This document shows, piece by piece, positions 9,078 through 19,254 of a DNA stretch of 64,000 bases. This DNA is from Tetrapisispora phaffii CBS 4417 (lineage: Eukaryota; Ascomycota; Saccharomycetes; Saccharomycetales; Saccharomycetaceae). Where the stretch lies: assembly GCF_000236905.1 (NCBI RefSeq), contig NC_016526.1, positions 372,001 to 436,000 on the forward strand. Direction: 5' to 3'. The notes below the pieces were generated by a model. That model was given only the letters and a program-made list of their open reading frames with translations. It was not told the DNA's origin and did no database searches. The translations under genes and the position numbers were made by a program. Numbering within the stretch: the stretch's first letter is position 1; each line of letters starts with the position of its first letter.

Positions 9078-11438
9078 AACTCTTACAAAATATTATAGTA
9101 ATAAATCAGTATTGTTAGTAAAGTATTAGCTATATTAATAGTAGTTGGTTAATTCAATAAGAATAAATACATAGACAAATATGTTATATATTCCATATAT
9201 AACATATTTAAAGAACAATAATACAAAGTATATTTATATATTGAGGATTAATAACTAATGTGATACAATGGTAATTAAAAATATTAATATTTTCCATAAA
9301 TATGCTATAAGATATAAAATAATTTCTCATTATAAGGAGTGAAAAAACCTGACATTTAACGTAGTAAAGCACATGCTCAATTTCAGTTCATTTAAAGATT
9401 AAAAGTTATTTATGATTAATGTTATTAATGATAAAAGTATTTCTATAAGCTATTTATTAAAAACAGATAATAAATAATTGTCAAGACTAAGGCAAGTTGA
9501 TAATAGGTTGTAGCTCTTTTTTTCCATTAGAGGACAATATTTACAAATGTTATCTTCGAGGTTGTATAGTAGTATCATGACAATAATCACTTTTCTTTGC
9601 GTAGACAGCTGGTCAGAAGTTTAATTGGTTCTCAAATTGAGATAATGCTACCATGTTTGCTGTTGCTTACGAATGAAACTTGATTGGTAGAAAGCTTGCT
9701 GCATCTCTTATTATTATAAATCTTAGGTTAAATGTGCATTTTAATGTTTTAAAGTAATACAATTGACAAGATTTTGTACTAAGAAAGAGAAAGAGATCTA
9801 ATTTTCTCAGAACCCCAAAATAAAAAGAAACTTTCTATTAGAAAACCTAAAGCAACGTAAAACATATGCTCGGTATATAAGAGTATAACACCAGTGGTAT
9901 ACATATAACATTCCACAAGAGAGAAACAAAAAAAACAAACATCAACAAGTAACTAATCCTATATCAAATATATAAAAATCTTGAAACAAGAAAAGATAAT
10001 AAACTAGGTCATATATCAATGAATGTACTAAACTTAGTATCATAAATTAATTTTATACCTCTGCGATGGAGCATAATCTAGATCATCAGGAAAAGATTTG
10101 AAAAGATGAGCGTTTCTGTTTGAAACTGTTTCAACATGTTTCACCTCTAGTATCAAAAAAAAACACCGAAGAAAGTTGTATAAATTTGAAACAATTGTGT
10201 CATCTTTAAAGAATAAAATTAAATGTAGTTAGGTTATTTTGAAAAATAAATAAATCCTTGCAATCTTTACGCACTCTCCTATCACTACTTCAAAATGGTC
10301 AAACGAAAAGAAATAAAAATGAAACCTTCCTGATGTATTTAATTACATGGTTTTGGCATATATCCTGTTTTAATGCAGTTGAGAATGTCAATTAGTGAGC
10401 GTAAACGATCTCTATGTTTTGCTCATAGCCTTCGAAATGTGGAGTTTTATCCGCGCAAAGCATATCACTAATCAATCTCAGTGCAAAAAAATCGTCTCTA
10501 AGATCTCGCAACAATTGTGTTTTCTGGTTTTATTTCATCACCTTCCGTTTCCCCGTGGTTAACGTACTTAATTAATTATAAACAAAAGAGCTGTCAGGAT
10601 TTCCACTGGAAGACATAGCAAATGTGAGAAAAGAAAAAAAACAGACAAACAAACGAATGAGAAGCACAAGTTTCATACAAAACAAATCTGTCATTTACCG
10701 TTGGGAGCAACTGGAACCACAATACTGTGCACCCTATTAAGAGTTCTCTTAGTCTCTGCCCATCGCAGCTTGTTGTACGGGTAGTTCTTGAATTTTTTCC
10801 TTTTTTTTCATTGAAGAGGAACTAATAAACGACATGTTTTTCGCGCGGTTATTTATTATCTCAAATAGAAAACTCAATACATGACAACAGTATCTGAGCC
10901 GGAGGTACTTTACCTCCACTGAATTTTGCTTGATTCATTTTTTTACATGGCTTGTACATAAAATTTGAGTAATTTGAATAATTTTGTTTTTAATGGATTA
11001 TTTCCAAAAAGTTTCTCTCTTTCTACAAATTGCATTTGTTGCGCATTCTACTGGATTATTTTTTTTATTGCCACTATCTTACTTATTCCAAGAGATAATA
11101 AGACGATCGTATAACCCACTCAACATTTAATTTACATTCAACGAACTTTCCCACTTAGATTTGAGAACCCGTTGCACTATTATTTGTGCTGTTTCTGTTA
11201 AATTAAAATTAAACGCTCTTAAAGTTGTGATTGTTGCCATATTTGTTTGTTATTTATAAAAAATCAATGAGATTATTGGGGAAGCAAGTGGACCTCAAAA
11301 AATATGTATATAAATAAGCGTGTACAGGAATATATATTTACATTACTTTAATAGGACTAATGCACAATAAATTTGCAGACCCTCACAGTCAGCCGTGAAT
11401 TTGTGTGTAATATAACTAGTTTACCTCAAAATCTCACT
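9078..11438. other. Long intergenic region between STE4 (5') and TBF1 (3')
   Basis: 2.36 kb with no credible protein gene; I looked for short ORFs, including an a-factor-like CAAX peptide, and found none. It does contain a TATATAA element at about 9874-9880, four exact pheromone response elements at 9982-10193, an inverted repeat bracketing about 60 nt at 10391-10474, a 7-bp hairpin at 10901-10917 and moderately GC-richer stretches at about 10380-10560 and 10690-10790. The last could be non-coding RNA genes; no known RNA was recognised. Confidence 0.5.
9982..10193. promoter_or_regulatory. Cluster of four pheromone response elements (Ste12 sites)
   Basis: TGAAACA occurs at 9982-9988 and 10187-10193, and its complement TGTTTCA at 10127-10133 and 10137-10143. 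The middle pair is 10 bp apart, about one helical turn. For a base composition near 33% GC well under one match is expected in 212 bp. On the minus strand the cluster lies 100-310 bp upstream of a TATA-like element (about 9874-9880), which fits an enhancer for STE4, although the STE4 start codon is a further 800 bp away. Confidence 0.55.
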
Positions 11439-13028
11439 TTATTTTTTAATTTTACCTGTGACTTTGAGTAAATAATCCGGTAAATCTTCATTAATCTTTA
11501 AATATTTTAATTTCCAATTACGAGCTTTATCTTTCAATTGAACTTGTGTTCGATTTTTTAAAACTTCGTTTACTTTACCACCTGGTCCGTATAAAGCTAA
11601 TATACTGGACCAAAGTGGTCCTAACTCTTGTAAACCCATTTTTAAAACGTCTTCTTCTCTCTTTGTCCAATTTTTCTTTGGCTTCAATTTTTTAACACCA
11701 TTTTGGGCAGAGGCAACAAGTGCTACGTCAACCAGTTCTTTAGAAGTCATCTGAGTTCTCTTAGGTGACACAGCTGCCTTATTTCTTAGAACATTTGCTT
11801 TTTTCTTTGTAGCAGTAGTTTGTGATTCAGAATTAGGAATGTTCATTGAAAAAATGGCTGTACTATTTCCTTCCATTTTAACTATATTACCCACTTCATT
11901 CACATTTTCTGCTTCATTCTTAGGCTGATGCAATTCTTCTCTTTTGATATGCAAATCCTGTTCAATTCCGTCATCTTCGGATTTGAATGGAATAACAGGT
12001 TCCCCACATTGCAATAATTTAGGATTAAAATTCTCTAGTTTATAATCAAATAAAGGATTCACACCGCGACCTGCTCTTCCCAGTATTATTGTTCCAATAT
12101 TCTTGTTACAAAAACTCAATAGACTTTTTATAAATTCTTTCCAACTATAGTGTTCAGTCAATGTTTCAAAATTAGTAAATTTAAAAAGAGAATTCTTACG
12201 ATGGATGCATTTTTCTATAAATTCAGATTCAGCTGGTGACATTTCTTTTTTTCTAACATTCATTTCATCGTTAGGAAATATTTTTTCTAGAACCTGTGAC
12301 ATTCTATTTTTTGTAATGCTACTACTCCCATTTCTAATTTCATCTAACGTCAATACTAATGCTTGTGTTTTTAGTTCCAAAAGTAATACCCCGTGTGTCT
12401 TCAAAAATTTTCTTGTTTGGTCATCTGCTAGAATATCCTTTTTATTATTAACAGGAGCCTCATAATTTTTATTTTTAAATAAACTGGTTCTCTTGTTAAA
12501 GTATGATTGAGAACAAAATACATCAAAAAACATGTTTTCTAAAACATCAATTCCAAGATCATCATAACAACCTAATGCAATCAATAAATATTTTAATAAA
12601 TTTATTTGTTTGACAGTCTTCACAATAAACTGTCTATCGTCTTTTATAATATGTGCTATTGACTGATTTGGAACCCAGAGACCTCCAGTAACATCATGGA
12701 CCGTAATTGTGAATGAATTATCCGGACTTCTGTTTTCAAATAGACACATTAATTCCTTGAAAAGTGACAATAACTTTTGGAAAGTTGTGTTATCTAACAC
12801 ACCACCCGAGTCTATATTATCATCTACTTGTAAATTCAAATCTTGATTTTGTATTAAATTAACTATCGAATGAGGTGTTAACGTATTTAATAGAATATAT
12901 CTAAGTAGAATAGTTGAAATATTTTCCAATGTCGCCAATACAGTCAAAGATAAATCCGTATAATATGGTAATAAATTTGATATTTGGGAAAATGAAACAT
13001 CATTAGAGTTCTTATCATCCACATACAT
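11439..13028 (-). CDS. TBF1: Telobox DNA-binding factor Tbf1
   Basis: General regulatory factor that binds TTAGGG-type sites at subtelomeres and at snoRNA and ribosomal gene promoters. 529 residues (S. cerevisiae 562). The C-terminal Myb/telobox domain, about 450-512, is strongly conserved: NWTKREEDVLKMGL, then LYGPGGKVNEVLKNRTQVQLK and DKARNWKLKYLK. The N-terminal 250 residues correspond to the homodimerisation region, and the middle (about 330-450) is low-complexity and basic. Order TBF1-HHO1 matches YPL128C-YPL127C. Its own promoter has an RRPE/PAC-like pair, and telobox-like motifs occur nearby at about 15597 and 15626. Confidence 0.95.
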   Translation of the reverse strand: MYVDDKNSNDVSFSQISNLLPYYTDLSLTVLATLENISTILLRYILLNTLTPHSIVNLIQNQDLNLQVDDNIDSGGVLDNTTFQKLLSLFKELMCLFENRSPDNSFTITVHDVTGGLWVPNQSIAHIIKDDRQFIVKTVKQINLLKYLLIALGCYDDLGIDVLENMFFDVFCSQSYFNKRTSLFKNKNYEAPVNNKKDILADDQTRKFLKTHGVLLLELKTQALVLTLDEIRNGSSSITKNRMSQVLEKIFPNDEMNVRKKEMSPAESEFIEKCIHRKNSLFKFTNFETLTEHYSWKEFIKSLLSFCNKNIGTIILGRAGRGVNPLFDYKLENFNPKLLQCGEPVIPFKSEDDGIEQDLHIKREELHQPKNEAENVNEVGNIVKMEGNSTAIFSMNIPNSESQTTATKKKANVLRNKAAVSPKRTQMTSKELVDVALVASAQNGVKKLKPKKNWTKREEDVLKMGLQELGPLWSSILALYGPGGKVNEVLKNRTQVQLKDKARNWKLKYLKINEDLPDYLLKVTGKIKK

Positions 13029-13767
13029 TTTTTTAACTAGATATATATGGTATAATCAGCGGTTGTGTTTTCTTGGTATATGAAGTTATGATATTTCTTG
13101 GTAAAGTTTTTATGAGTATGCCTAATGACAGATGCAAATGCTAGTTATGGTGTTCTAATAAAGTAAATATTAGCAGCGTTGATAACTGTTCCTCTCTCCT
13201 TGGAATCTAAATACCACAAATAGTATGTTAAAGACTGATTAATTGAAATTTTATAATATGTATGTACTAATTTTTTCACAAAAATTTTAAAGGTTGATTC
13301 AATTTTTCAAAAAGTTGCCATATGAGATGAGATGAGCTTGATCAACGCGACAATAAAAAGAAAAGAGATCCAGTCATATATATATTGTTAAGATTACATA
13401 TAAAACAAAAATAATGAAGTACTATTTCTGATACTGCACTATTTCAAACTTTGATTAATTATTAAAGTAGATTTTTTATAATAACTAACATTACTTGATT
13501 TAGAATAACACAAAATATAATAATATAATGAAGTTATCTGTAGAAGATATAATACAATGTACACTCAGTAAAATATATTTACTTTTTCGTTGCTCACTAT
13601 AATCTATAATAGCTTAATCTCAAATGTCAACAAAAATAACTCCAGAGATATTATTTCGTATCACAATTATAAAAACCATTAATTCAACATGAGCATATTA
13701 TGAAAATAAAGAATAAAAAAATGAAAATGATTTAACCATAGACCAAAATAACATAATAAAAAAACAT
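13029..13767. promoter_or_regulatory. TBF1 promoter / HHO1 3' region with RRPE- and PAC-like motifs
   Basis: No gene. About 280-310 bp before the TBF1 start are AATTTTTCA at 13301-13309 (reverse of the RRPE core TGAAAAATT) and GAGATGAGCT at 13329-13338, one mismatch from the PAC element GCGATGAGMT. This pairing is characteristic of ribosome-biogenesis promoters. Confidence 0.4.
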
Positions 13768-14428
13768 CTATTTCTTAGATTTGTTAATCTTTACAACACC
13801 TGAAGGACCTTTTGGTTGGGAGAACTCACCAGAATCGACAGCTTTCTTGATTGTGCTGTTGAATAAACTAGTGAAGTTGCTTGATAGTAGTTTTTTTTTG
13901 GAAATATGTATCTTTGATGAATGTCTTTAAGGCAGAACGAGAAGCACCTTTACCATTATTTAGATTTTTAATACCGTTACTAATCATATCTTTGTAAGTT
14001 AAAGCATCAGTAGACTTTGGAGAAGCAGCCTTTTTAGCGGTAGTAACCTTAGCTTTTGGCTTTGGAGCAACCTTCTTAGTAGAAACAGCCTTCTTAACTG
14101 GAGTAGCCTTCTTAGCTGGAGCAGCCTTCTTTTTTATTATCTTTTTAGCAGCAGTGTCAGTTTTCTTGACTAATTTAACAGAACCAGATGGACCTTTTGG
14201 TTGAGCAAAATCTTTAGTTTCAACACCTTTCTTAATGGCATTGTTGAAATGGTGGTCAAAGCTTGAAGAGCTGTAAATACTGGCATAGTTTTGCTCAATG
14301 TACTTTTTTAGTGCACTTCTAGAAGAACCTTTTTTAGTATCATTTAATGAGATTAATGCTTCTGTGATTAAATCTTTGTAACTTTTAGAAGAAGTTTCTG
14401 TGTTTTTGGTAACTGCCTTTGGAGCCAT
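13768..14428 (-). CDS. HHO1: Histone H1 Hho1 (reading frame broken by one base in an A-run)
   Basis: Linker histone; the yeast protein is unusual in having two globular winged-helix domains. Domain 1 (about residues 15-90, [15 protein letters not shown]... ending [14 protein letters not shown]) is followed by a Lys/Ala/Pro-rich linker and domain 2 (from about 141, [19 protein letters not shown]). The frame starting at 14428 stops at 13868 in the middle of domain 2. In the neighbouring frame the missing half continues at once with [18 protein letters not shown] and [16 protein letters not shown], ending at the TAG at 13768. The switch lies in a run of nine A (13892-13900 on the plus strand as T). 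One fewer A restores a full-length alignment with S. cerevisiae Hho1. A base-calling error or a recent mutation is likely. Next to TBF1, as in S. cerevisiae. Confidence 0.88.
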
Positions 14429-15988
14429 ATTTTATCGTTTGTTTTGTATAATATTTGTGATTGATTGTCTTATCAGTGAATAAAATCGAAGTATCAAAGA
14501 TCACGTAACAAATAGATTTTCTTTTATAAATAAAAACAATTAAGTAATATATTAATATTTAAAAATTAAAAAACAACAAGTAAACAACGTATTTGGAAGA
14601 AAGAATTAATTGAAATTGAAGACGAATGAAATAATGAAATATAAGTTAACAATAAGAAATTATTACCAAATAAAAAACATAAAAGTTACCAACTTATAAG
14701 AACAAACAGAACAACCTGCAACCACCAGAACAAACTTATCAATATATATACAAAATTAAATTTCTATCACTTGAACACATTTGATAATTATTTATTGATT
14801 TATTTGTTTATTTCATTTTTTTCACTCATGGTTAAATTAAAATAAATAGATTTTGATTGTGAAAAATATTAATGTTAAGGAAACATAATGAAATAAAGAA
14901 TAGTTCAAATCAGAAGGTAATGCAATTATAACACCAAAATAAAGTTTTAATCTACCCTTTTTACCAACTTATTAAAGAACAGTAGAGTAAGGCACTTGTT
15001 CCCTTCTGAAAATTAACTATGAAAAATAATAAAAATATTTAACAGATGTAGCATCATGTAATGTTGTGTAACTTTCCAAAATAAAATATATAGTTAATAT
15101 AGCTACATTTTAAAGAGTAGAATATCTTTAAAATTTTAGTGCGAAAAAAGTTAAGAAGGGGAGAAAACTTGGGGACGGGATTTGACACTACGAAATGAAT
15201 GTCAATCACAATCACTTTCCCCGTAAAACAACCATAATACGTTAAGTTGAAACTATATGACAAGGAGGGAACTAAGTAAGGTTTACGAGTGCAACAGCAA
15301 ATCAACAAGAACATCGTCGTCACGTTGGGTTTTGTCACCACAAAAATTGAAACTTCATTATAGCAATTCATATTCATATATATATCTATATCTATATATA
15401 TCGATAGATACATGTATATATAGACTGGGCATCTATGTGTTTAAGACTAGCATAGCAGTCTAGTTCTTTACGAGCACCAGTCATATCTCTTGGATCGATG
15501 GCGCATCTTCACTTTCTTCAAAACACGAAAAATATTTTGATTTTTGATTTTATTTATTTTTTCGCGTTTGTCCTTTTGATAGGGTGTCTTCGAAATAGGG
15601 TTACAACTTTTATGTTAATGCGGGGTTTAGGGTTTCTATGGACTTCATTTTTCAATTCTCAACTCTTCCATTCCAATCAATATATTCTTAACAATGAGAC
15701 GGTCGAATAATTAAATACTCATTCTTATAATTAACCTTATTTTACTTTTTTTTTAGCTTATGTATTATATGATGATCTTGATTAGTGCACATATTTAATT
15801 AGATCTCAATCACTTTATAAACTTTAGTCCCTTCATATTTTACATCTTTGTTTTAGTGCTTGCTCTATTAGAAAGAACTTAAAAAGACACATCCCTACTA
15901 ATTTTATACAGACATATAAACATTTTGTTTATTGTTCACGTAATTAGACCATTTTTAACATAATTCTGTATTCGTGTGATTTGGATTA
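14429..15988. other. Divergent promoter region HHO1 / MGM1
   Basis: 1.56 kb. The HHO1-proximal part is A-rich with poly-A and poly-T tracts. A GC-elevated island at about 15130-15345 and telobox-like motifs TAGGGTT (about 15597) and TTTAGGGTTT (about 15624-15633) stand out. ORFs of 60-119 codons here are low-complexity and show no family features. An alternating TATA/TCTATA microsatellite lies at about 15375-15412. Confidence 0.5.
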
Positions 15989-18577
15989 ATGATACCTTTT
16001 TTAAATAGAACTACTCAAAAAAATTCAAGTCTAATTTTAAACTATAGTAAATGTTATAGAAAGTTACTATCAAGTCAATCCATATTGACTAATCAATTGA
16101 GTTCAAGAAATCTTATAACATATGGAAAACGTCAATCAGTCCTACATAATAGAAGCGTTTATCTAGTGAACTCCGAGGTTATCAATGTGAAAAGGTTTGT
16201 TTCTACTTTTGTTCCAAAATTAATAACAAGGGTAATAAAAGTACCAGCTTACATTGGCGGGTTATTTGCTGCTACAGGAAGTTACATAGCATACAAAGTG
16301 GAAGGTTTAAAAGAAAATGAATATTTAAGTAACTTACGAGACTTTTTCAATGATATGTTATCTAATCCAGATGGAAGTCAGAACGGTAATAATAACAATA
16401 ATGACAATAATACAGGCAGTTCTGTTGCTATGAGCACTGGGATAATTGCTTCCACACAAAATGATGAAGACGATAGCGAAGACGACGATTTATTAGATGA
16501 GGTAGATAACACTAATGATGTCATGTTGAATTTAACAAAACAGATGATAGAAATAAGATCAATATTAAATAGAATTGATACTAATTCAAGCCATTTAACA
16601 TTACCATCAATCGTTGTTATTGGTTCACAATCTTCTGGTAAATCTTCTGTATTAGAATCAATCGTTGGAAAACAGTTTCTACCGAAAGGTTCCAATATGG
16701 TAACGAGAAGACCAATCGAATTAACTTTAGTAAATACCCCAAATTCAAAAGAGACAACGGCTGATTTCCCATCATTAAGGATCTATAACTTAACTGATTT
16801 TCAAGAAGTTGAGAGGTTACTAGTAGATGCTAATTTAAGCGTTCCAATACGCGATGCAATTTCAGAAGAGCCAATTCAACTAACAATCAAATCTCCAAAC
16901 GTACCAGATTTGTCATTGGTTGATTTACCAGGTTATATTCAAATCGAAGCTGCTGATCAACCAATAGAATTGAAATCGAAAATTTTGAAAGTATGTGATA
17001 ATTATTTGCAAGCACCAAACATTATATTAGCTATCTCGTCTGCAGATGTTGATTTAGCAAATAGTTCTGCGCTAATGGCTTCCAAAAAGGTAGACCCAAC
17101 TGGCTCTAGAACCATAGGTGTTATTACAAAATTGGATTTAGTGGATACAGAAACTGCAAAAGCCATTCTAAATAACAAAAAATACCCACTTAAAATGGGA
17201 TATGTCGGTGTTATTACAAAATCCATGAATAACAAAAAATCATCACTTTTTGAATATTCAAAATCAGGCAAAGATAAAAATTTACTAAGTCAGTCGAAGC
17301 AAAATGCAACGAAACAATTTGAGAGAAGTTACTTTGCCGAACATAAGGATGCTTTCAAAAATTGCCAAGTTTCAACCAAAAAACTAAGAGAAAAACTAAT
17401 CAAAATATTAGAAATATCTATGTCAGATGCATTGGAACCAACTTCCAAATTAATCCAACAAAGCTTAGACGATACAGCTTACCATTTCAAAGTAGAGTTT
17501 AACGATAGACAATTGACAGCTAAGTCATATTTATTGAATAATGTTGACATTTTTAAATTAGCAATAAAGCAATTCCAAGAAAATTTCAATAGAGCTGAGC
17601 CTACTTCCATTTTAAAAGCTGATCTAGATCAAAATGTGCTAGATTTCCTAGCAACAAGATATTGGAAAGATGAAAATTTATCCGAACTTTCGAGTAATGA
17701 CATTAGTGAAAATGAAATGTTATATTGGCATAAGAAACTTGATCTTGCCTCTTCAAGTCTTACAAAAATTGGTATCGGTAGAAAATCTACAACATTGATC
17801 ACTAATGCTATTTTAAGGGAGCTAAATAATATACTCGATAATTCTCAACTGAAAAATCACGATTTGATTAAAGATTTAGTGACTGATACAGCAGCTACTG
17901 TATTAAATAGTAAATATTACACTACTACAGATCAAGTAGAAAATTGTATCAAACCATTTAAATATGAAATTGATATTGAAGAAAGAGATTGGATTATCTC
18001 AAGAGAACATGCCGTTAATTTGCTAAAGGAAGAATTAAAACAATGTAACGAAAAATACCAAACTATTAGAAATGCAATTGGGAGTAGAAAGCTTCAACAT
18101 GTAATATCTTATTTACAAAAGCATAAACCATCAGACAATAAAGAAACATTAGGTATGTCGAAACTTCTACTTGAAAGAGGTGCAGAAGCAATGTTTCTAG
18201 AAAAAAGGTCTAAAGTTCTAAATTTTAGATTAAAATTATTAAGAACCAAATGTAATTCTACATCCGAAAAAGATAAATGTCCAGAGATTTTTCTAGATGC
18301 AGTTAGCGATAAGCTAACATCTACTGCAGTATTATTTCTAAACGTTGAGTTGCTAAGTGACTTTTTTTACAATTTTCCAATTGAATTAGATAGAAAATTA
18401 AATCTGTTAACTAATGAGCAAATTGAACTGTTTGCAAAGGAGGATCCAAAAATTTCCAGGCACATAGAATTACAGAAAAGGAAAGAGTTGTTAGAGTTAG
18501 CTTTAAGCAAGATTGATTCACTTCTTGTCTTTAGAAAAAGTTATAAAGGTATGGCAAAGCGCAATTACCGTGATTAA
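15989..18577 (+). CDS. MGM1: Mitochondrial inner-membrane dynamin-like GTPase Mgm1 (OPA1 family)
   Basis: Drives inner-membrane fusion and cristae shaping. 862 residues (S. cerevisiae about 900). A basic, Ser-rich N-terminal presequence leads to a first membrane segment at about 85-102 (YIGGLFAATGSYIAYKV), then an acidic Asn/Asp linker where the Pcp1 rhomboid cleavage region would lie. The GTPase domain starts near 205: G1 GSQSSGKSS at about 212, G3 DLPG, G4 TKLD. The middle stalk and GED regions follow to the C-terminus. It is the YOR211C neighbour of STE4 and RPB10, as expected. The start at 15989 leads directly into the presequence. Confidence 0.96.
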   Translation: MIPFLNRTTQKNSSLILNYSKCYRKLLSSQSILTNQLSSRNLITYGKRQSVLHNRSVYLVNSEVINVKRFVSTFVPKLITRVIKVPAYIGGLFAATGSYIAYKVEGLKENEYLSNLRDFFNDMLSNPDGSQNGNNNNNDNNTGSSVAMSTGIIASTQNDEDDSEDDDLLDEVDNTNDVMLNLTKQMIEIRSILNRIDTNSSHLTLPSIVVIGSQSSGKSSVLESIVGKQFLPKGSNMVTRRPIELTLVNTPNSKETTADFPSLRIYNLTDFQEVERLLVDANLSVPIRDAISEEPIQLTIKSPNVPDLSLVDLPGYIQIEAADQPIELKSKILKVCDNYLQAPNIILAISSADVDLANSSALMASKKVDPTGSRTIGVITKLDLVDTETAKAILNNKKYPLKMGYVGVITKSMNNKKSSLFEYSKSGKDKNLLSQSKQNATKQFERSYFAEHKDAFKNCQVSTKKLREKLIKILEISMSDALEPTSKLIQQSLDDTAYHFKVEFNDRQLTAKSYLLNNVDIFKLAIKQFQENFNRAEPTSILKADLDQNVLDFLATRYWKDENLSELSSNDISENEMLYWHKKLDLASSSLTKIGIGRKSTTLITNAILRELNNILDNSQLKNHDLIKDLVTDTAATVLNSKYYTTTDQVENCIKPFKYEIDIEERDWIISREHAVNLLKEELKQCNEKYQTIRNAIGSRKLQHVISYLQKHKPSDNKETLGMSKLLLERGAEAMFLEKRSKVLNFRLKLLRTKCNSTSEKDKCPEIFLDAVSDKLTSTAVLFLNVELLSDFFYNFPIELDRKLNLLTNEQIELFAKEDPKISRHIELQKRKELLELALSKIDSLLVFRKSYKGMAKRNYRD

Positions 18578-19041
18578 AAAATGATAAAGTCAAATACTTG
18601 TAGGTAAATTAATATATTATACGCAATTCAAATAATATTCTATTGTATAATATATATATATGTATATATTATTGACATTATTTATGACTTTTCAGTACTA
18701 TTTAACAATTTACGTAGTTTCTGAAATTATTTTTTATATAATGTAATTACAAGTATTTCTTATGATACATTATTATGATGATGATGAGTTATTATACAAA
18801 TTAAAATTAGTTCTTAGAACATGATCACCTAGAATTATGTTGCAATTAACTTTCTTCATATACTCTTTAGAATTCTTCAAGCATATTTGTTACTATTATT
18901 ATTGTTGTTATGTTTTTTTTAAGTTTTTTATTCTTGAATAATCTAACGATCTAGGGAGTATTAAATTTGGTGCAAACCTAGGATTTTCTATAATTAAGAT
19001 ATTTTAGATAAATGATTTAATGTATTAAAGTTTAAAATAGC
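18578..19041. other. Intergenic between convergent MGM1 and RPB10
   Basis: Very AT-rich, with an alternating TA run at about 18650-18668 and a GATGATGATGA tract at about 18776-18787. No gene seen. Confidence 0.6.
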
Positions 19042-19254
19042 CTAATCTCTTTTTTCTAATGGGTTGTATCTTAAAAACTTCTCGATTAGATCAACATGGG
19101 TTAGAATCATTCTTCTACAACAGTATCTTTTTAAACCCAATCTTGATAATGCAGTACCTTCATCTAACTCATCTTCTTGTAACATGTTTAGATAACTTTC
19201 CCATTTGTCACCAACAACCTTACCACATGAAAAACATCTAACTGGAACAATCAT
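19042..19254 (-). CDS. RPB10: RNA polymerase I/II/III common subunit ABC10-beta
   Basis: Small zinc-binding subunit shared by all three nuclear RNA polymerases. 70 residues, the family's usual length. The zinc ligands are in place: CxxC in [11 protein letters not shown] at residues 7-10 and the CC pair in KRYCCRRM near 45-46. The conserved ends MIVPVRC and [16 protein letters not shown] leave no doubt. It shares its divergent promoter with NAN1; the PAC motif there was originally described for polymerase A and C subunit genes. Confidence 0.98.
   Translation of the reverse strand: MIVPVRCFSCGKVVGDKWESYLNMLQEDELDEGTALSRLGLKRYCCRRMILTHVDLIEKFLRYNPLEKRD

Noticed and set aside
9500..10900. Hidden a-factor gene near the pheromone response elements
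   Set aside because: No short ORF on either strand ended in a CAAX box; the longest small ORFs did not resemble a pheromone precursor.
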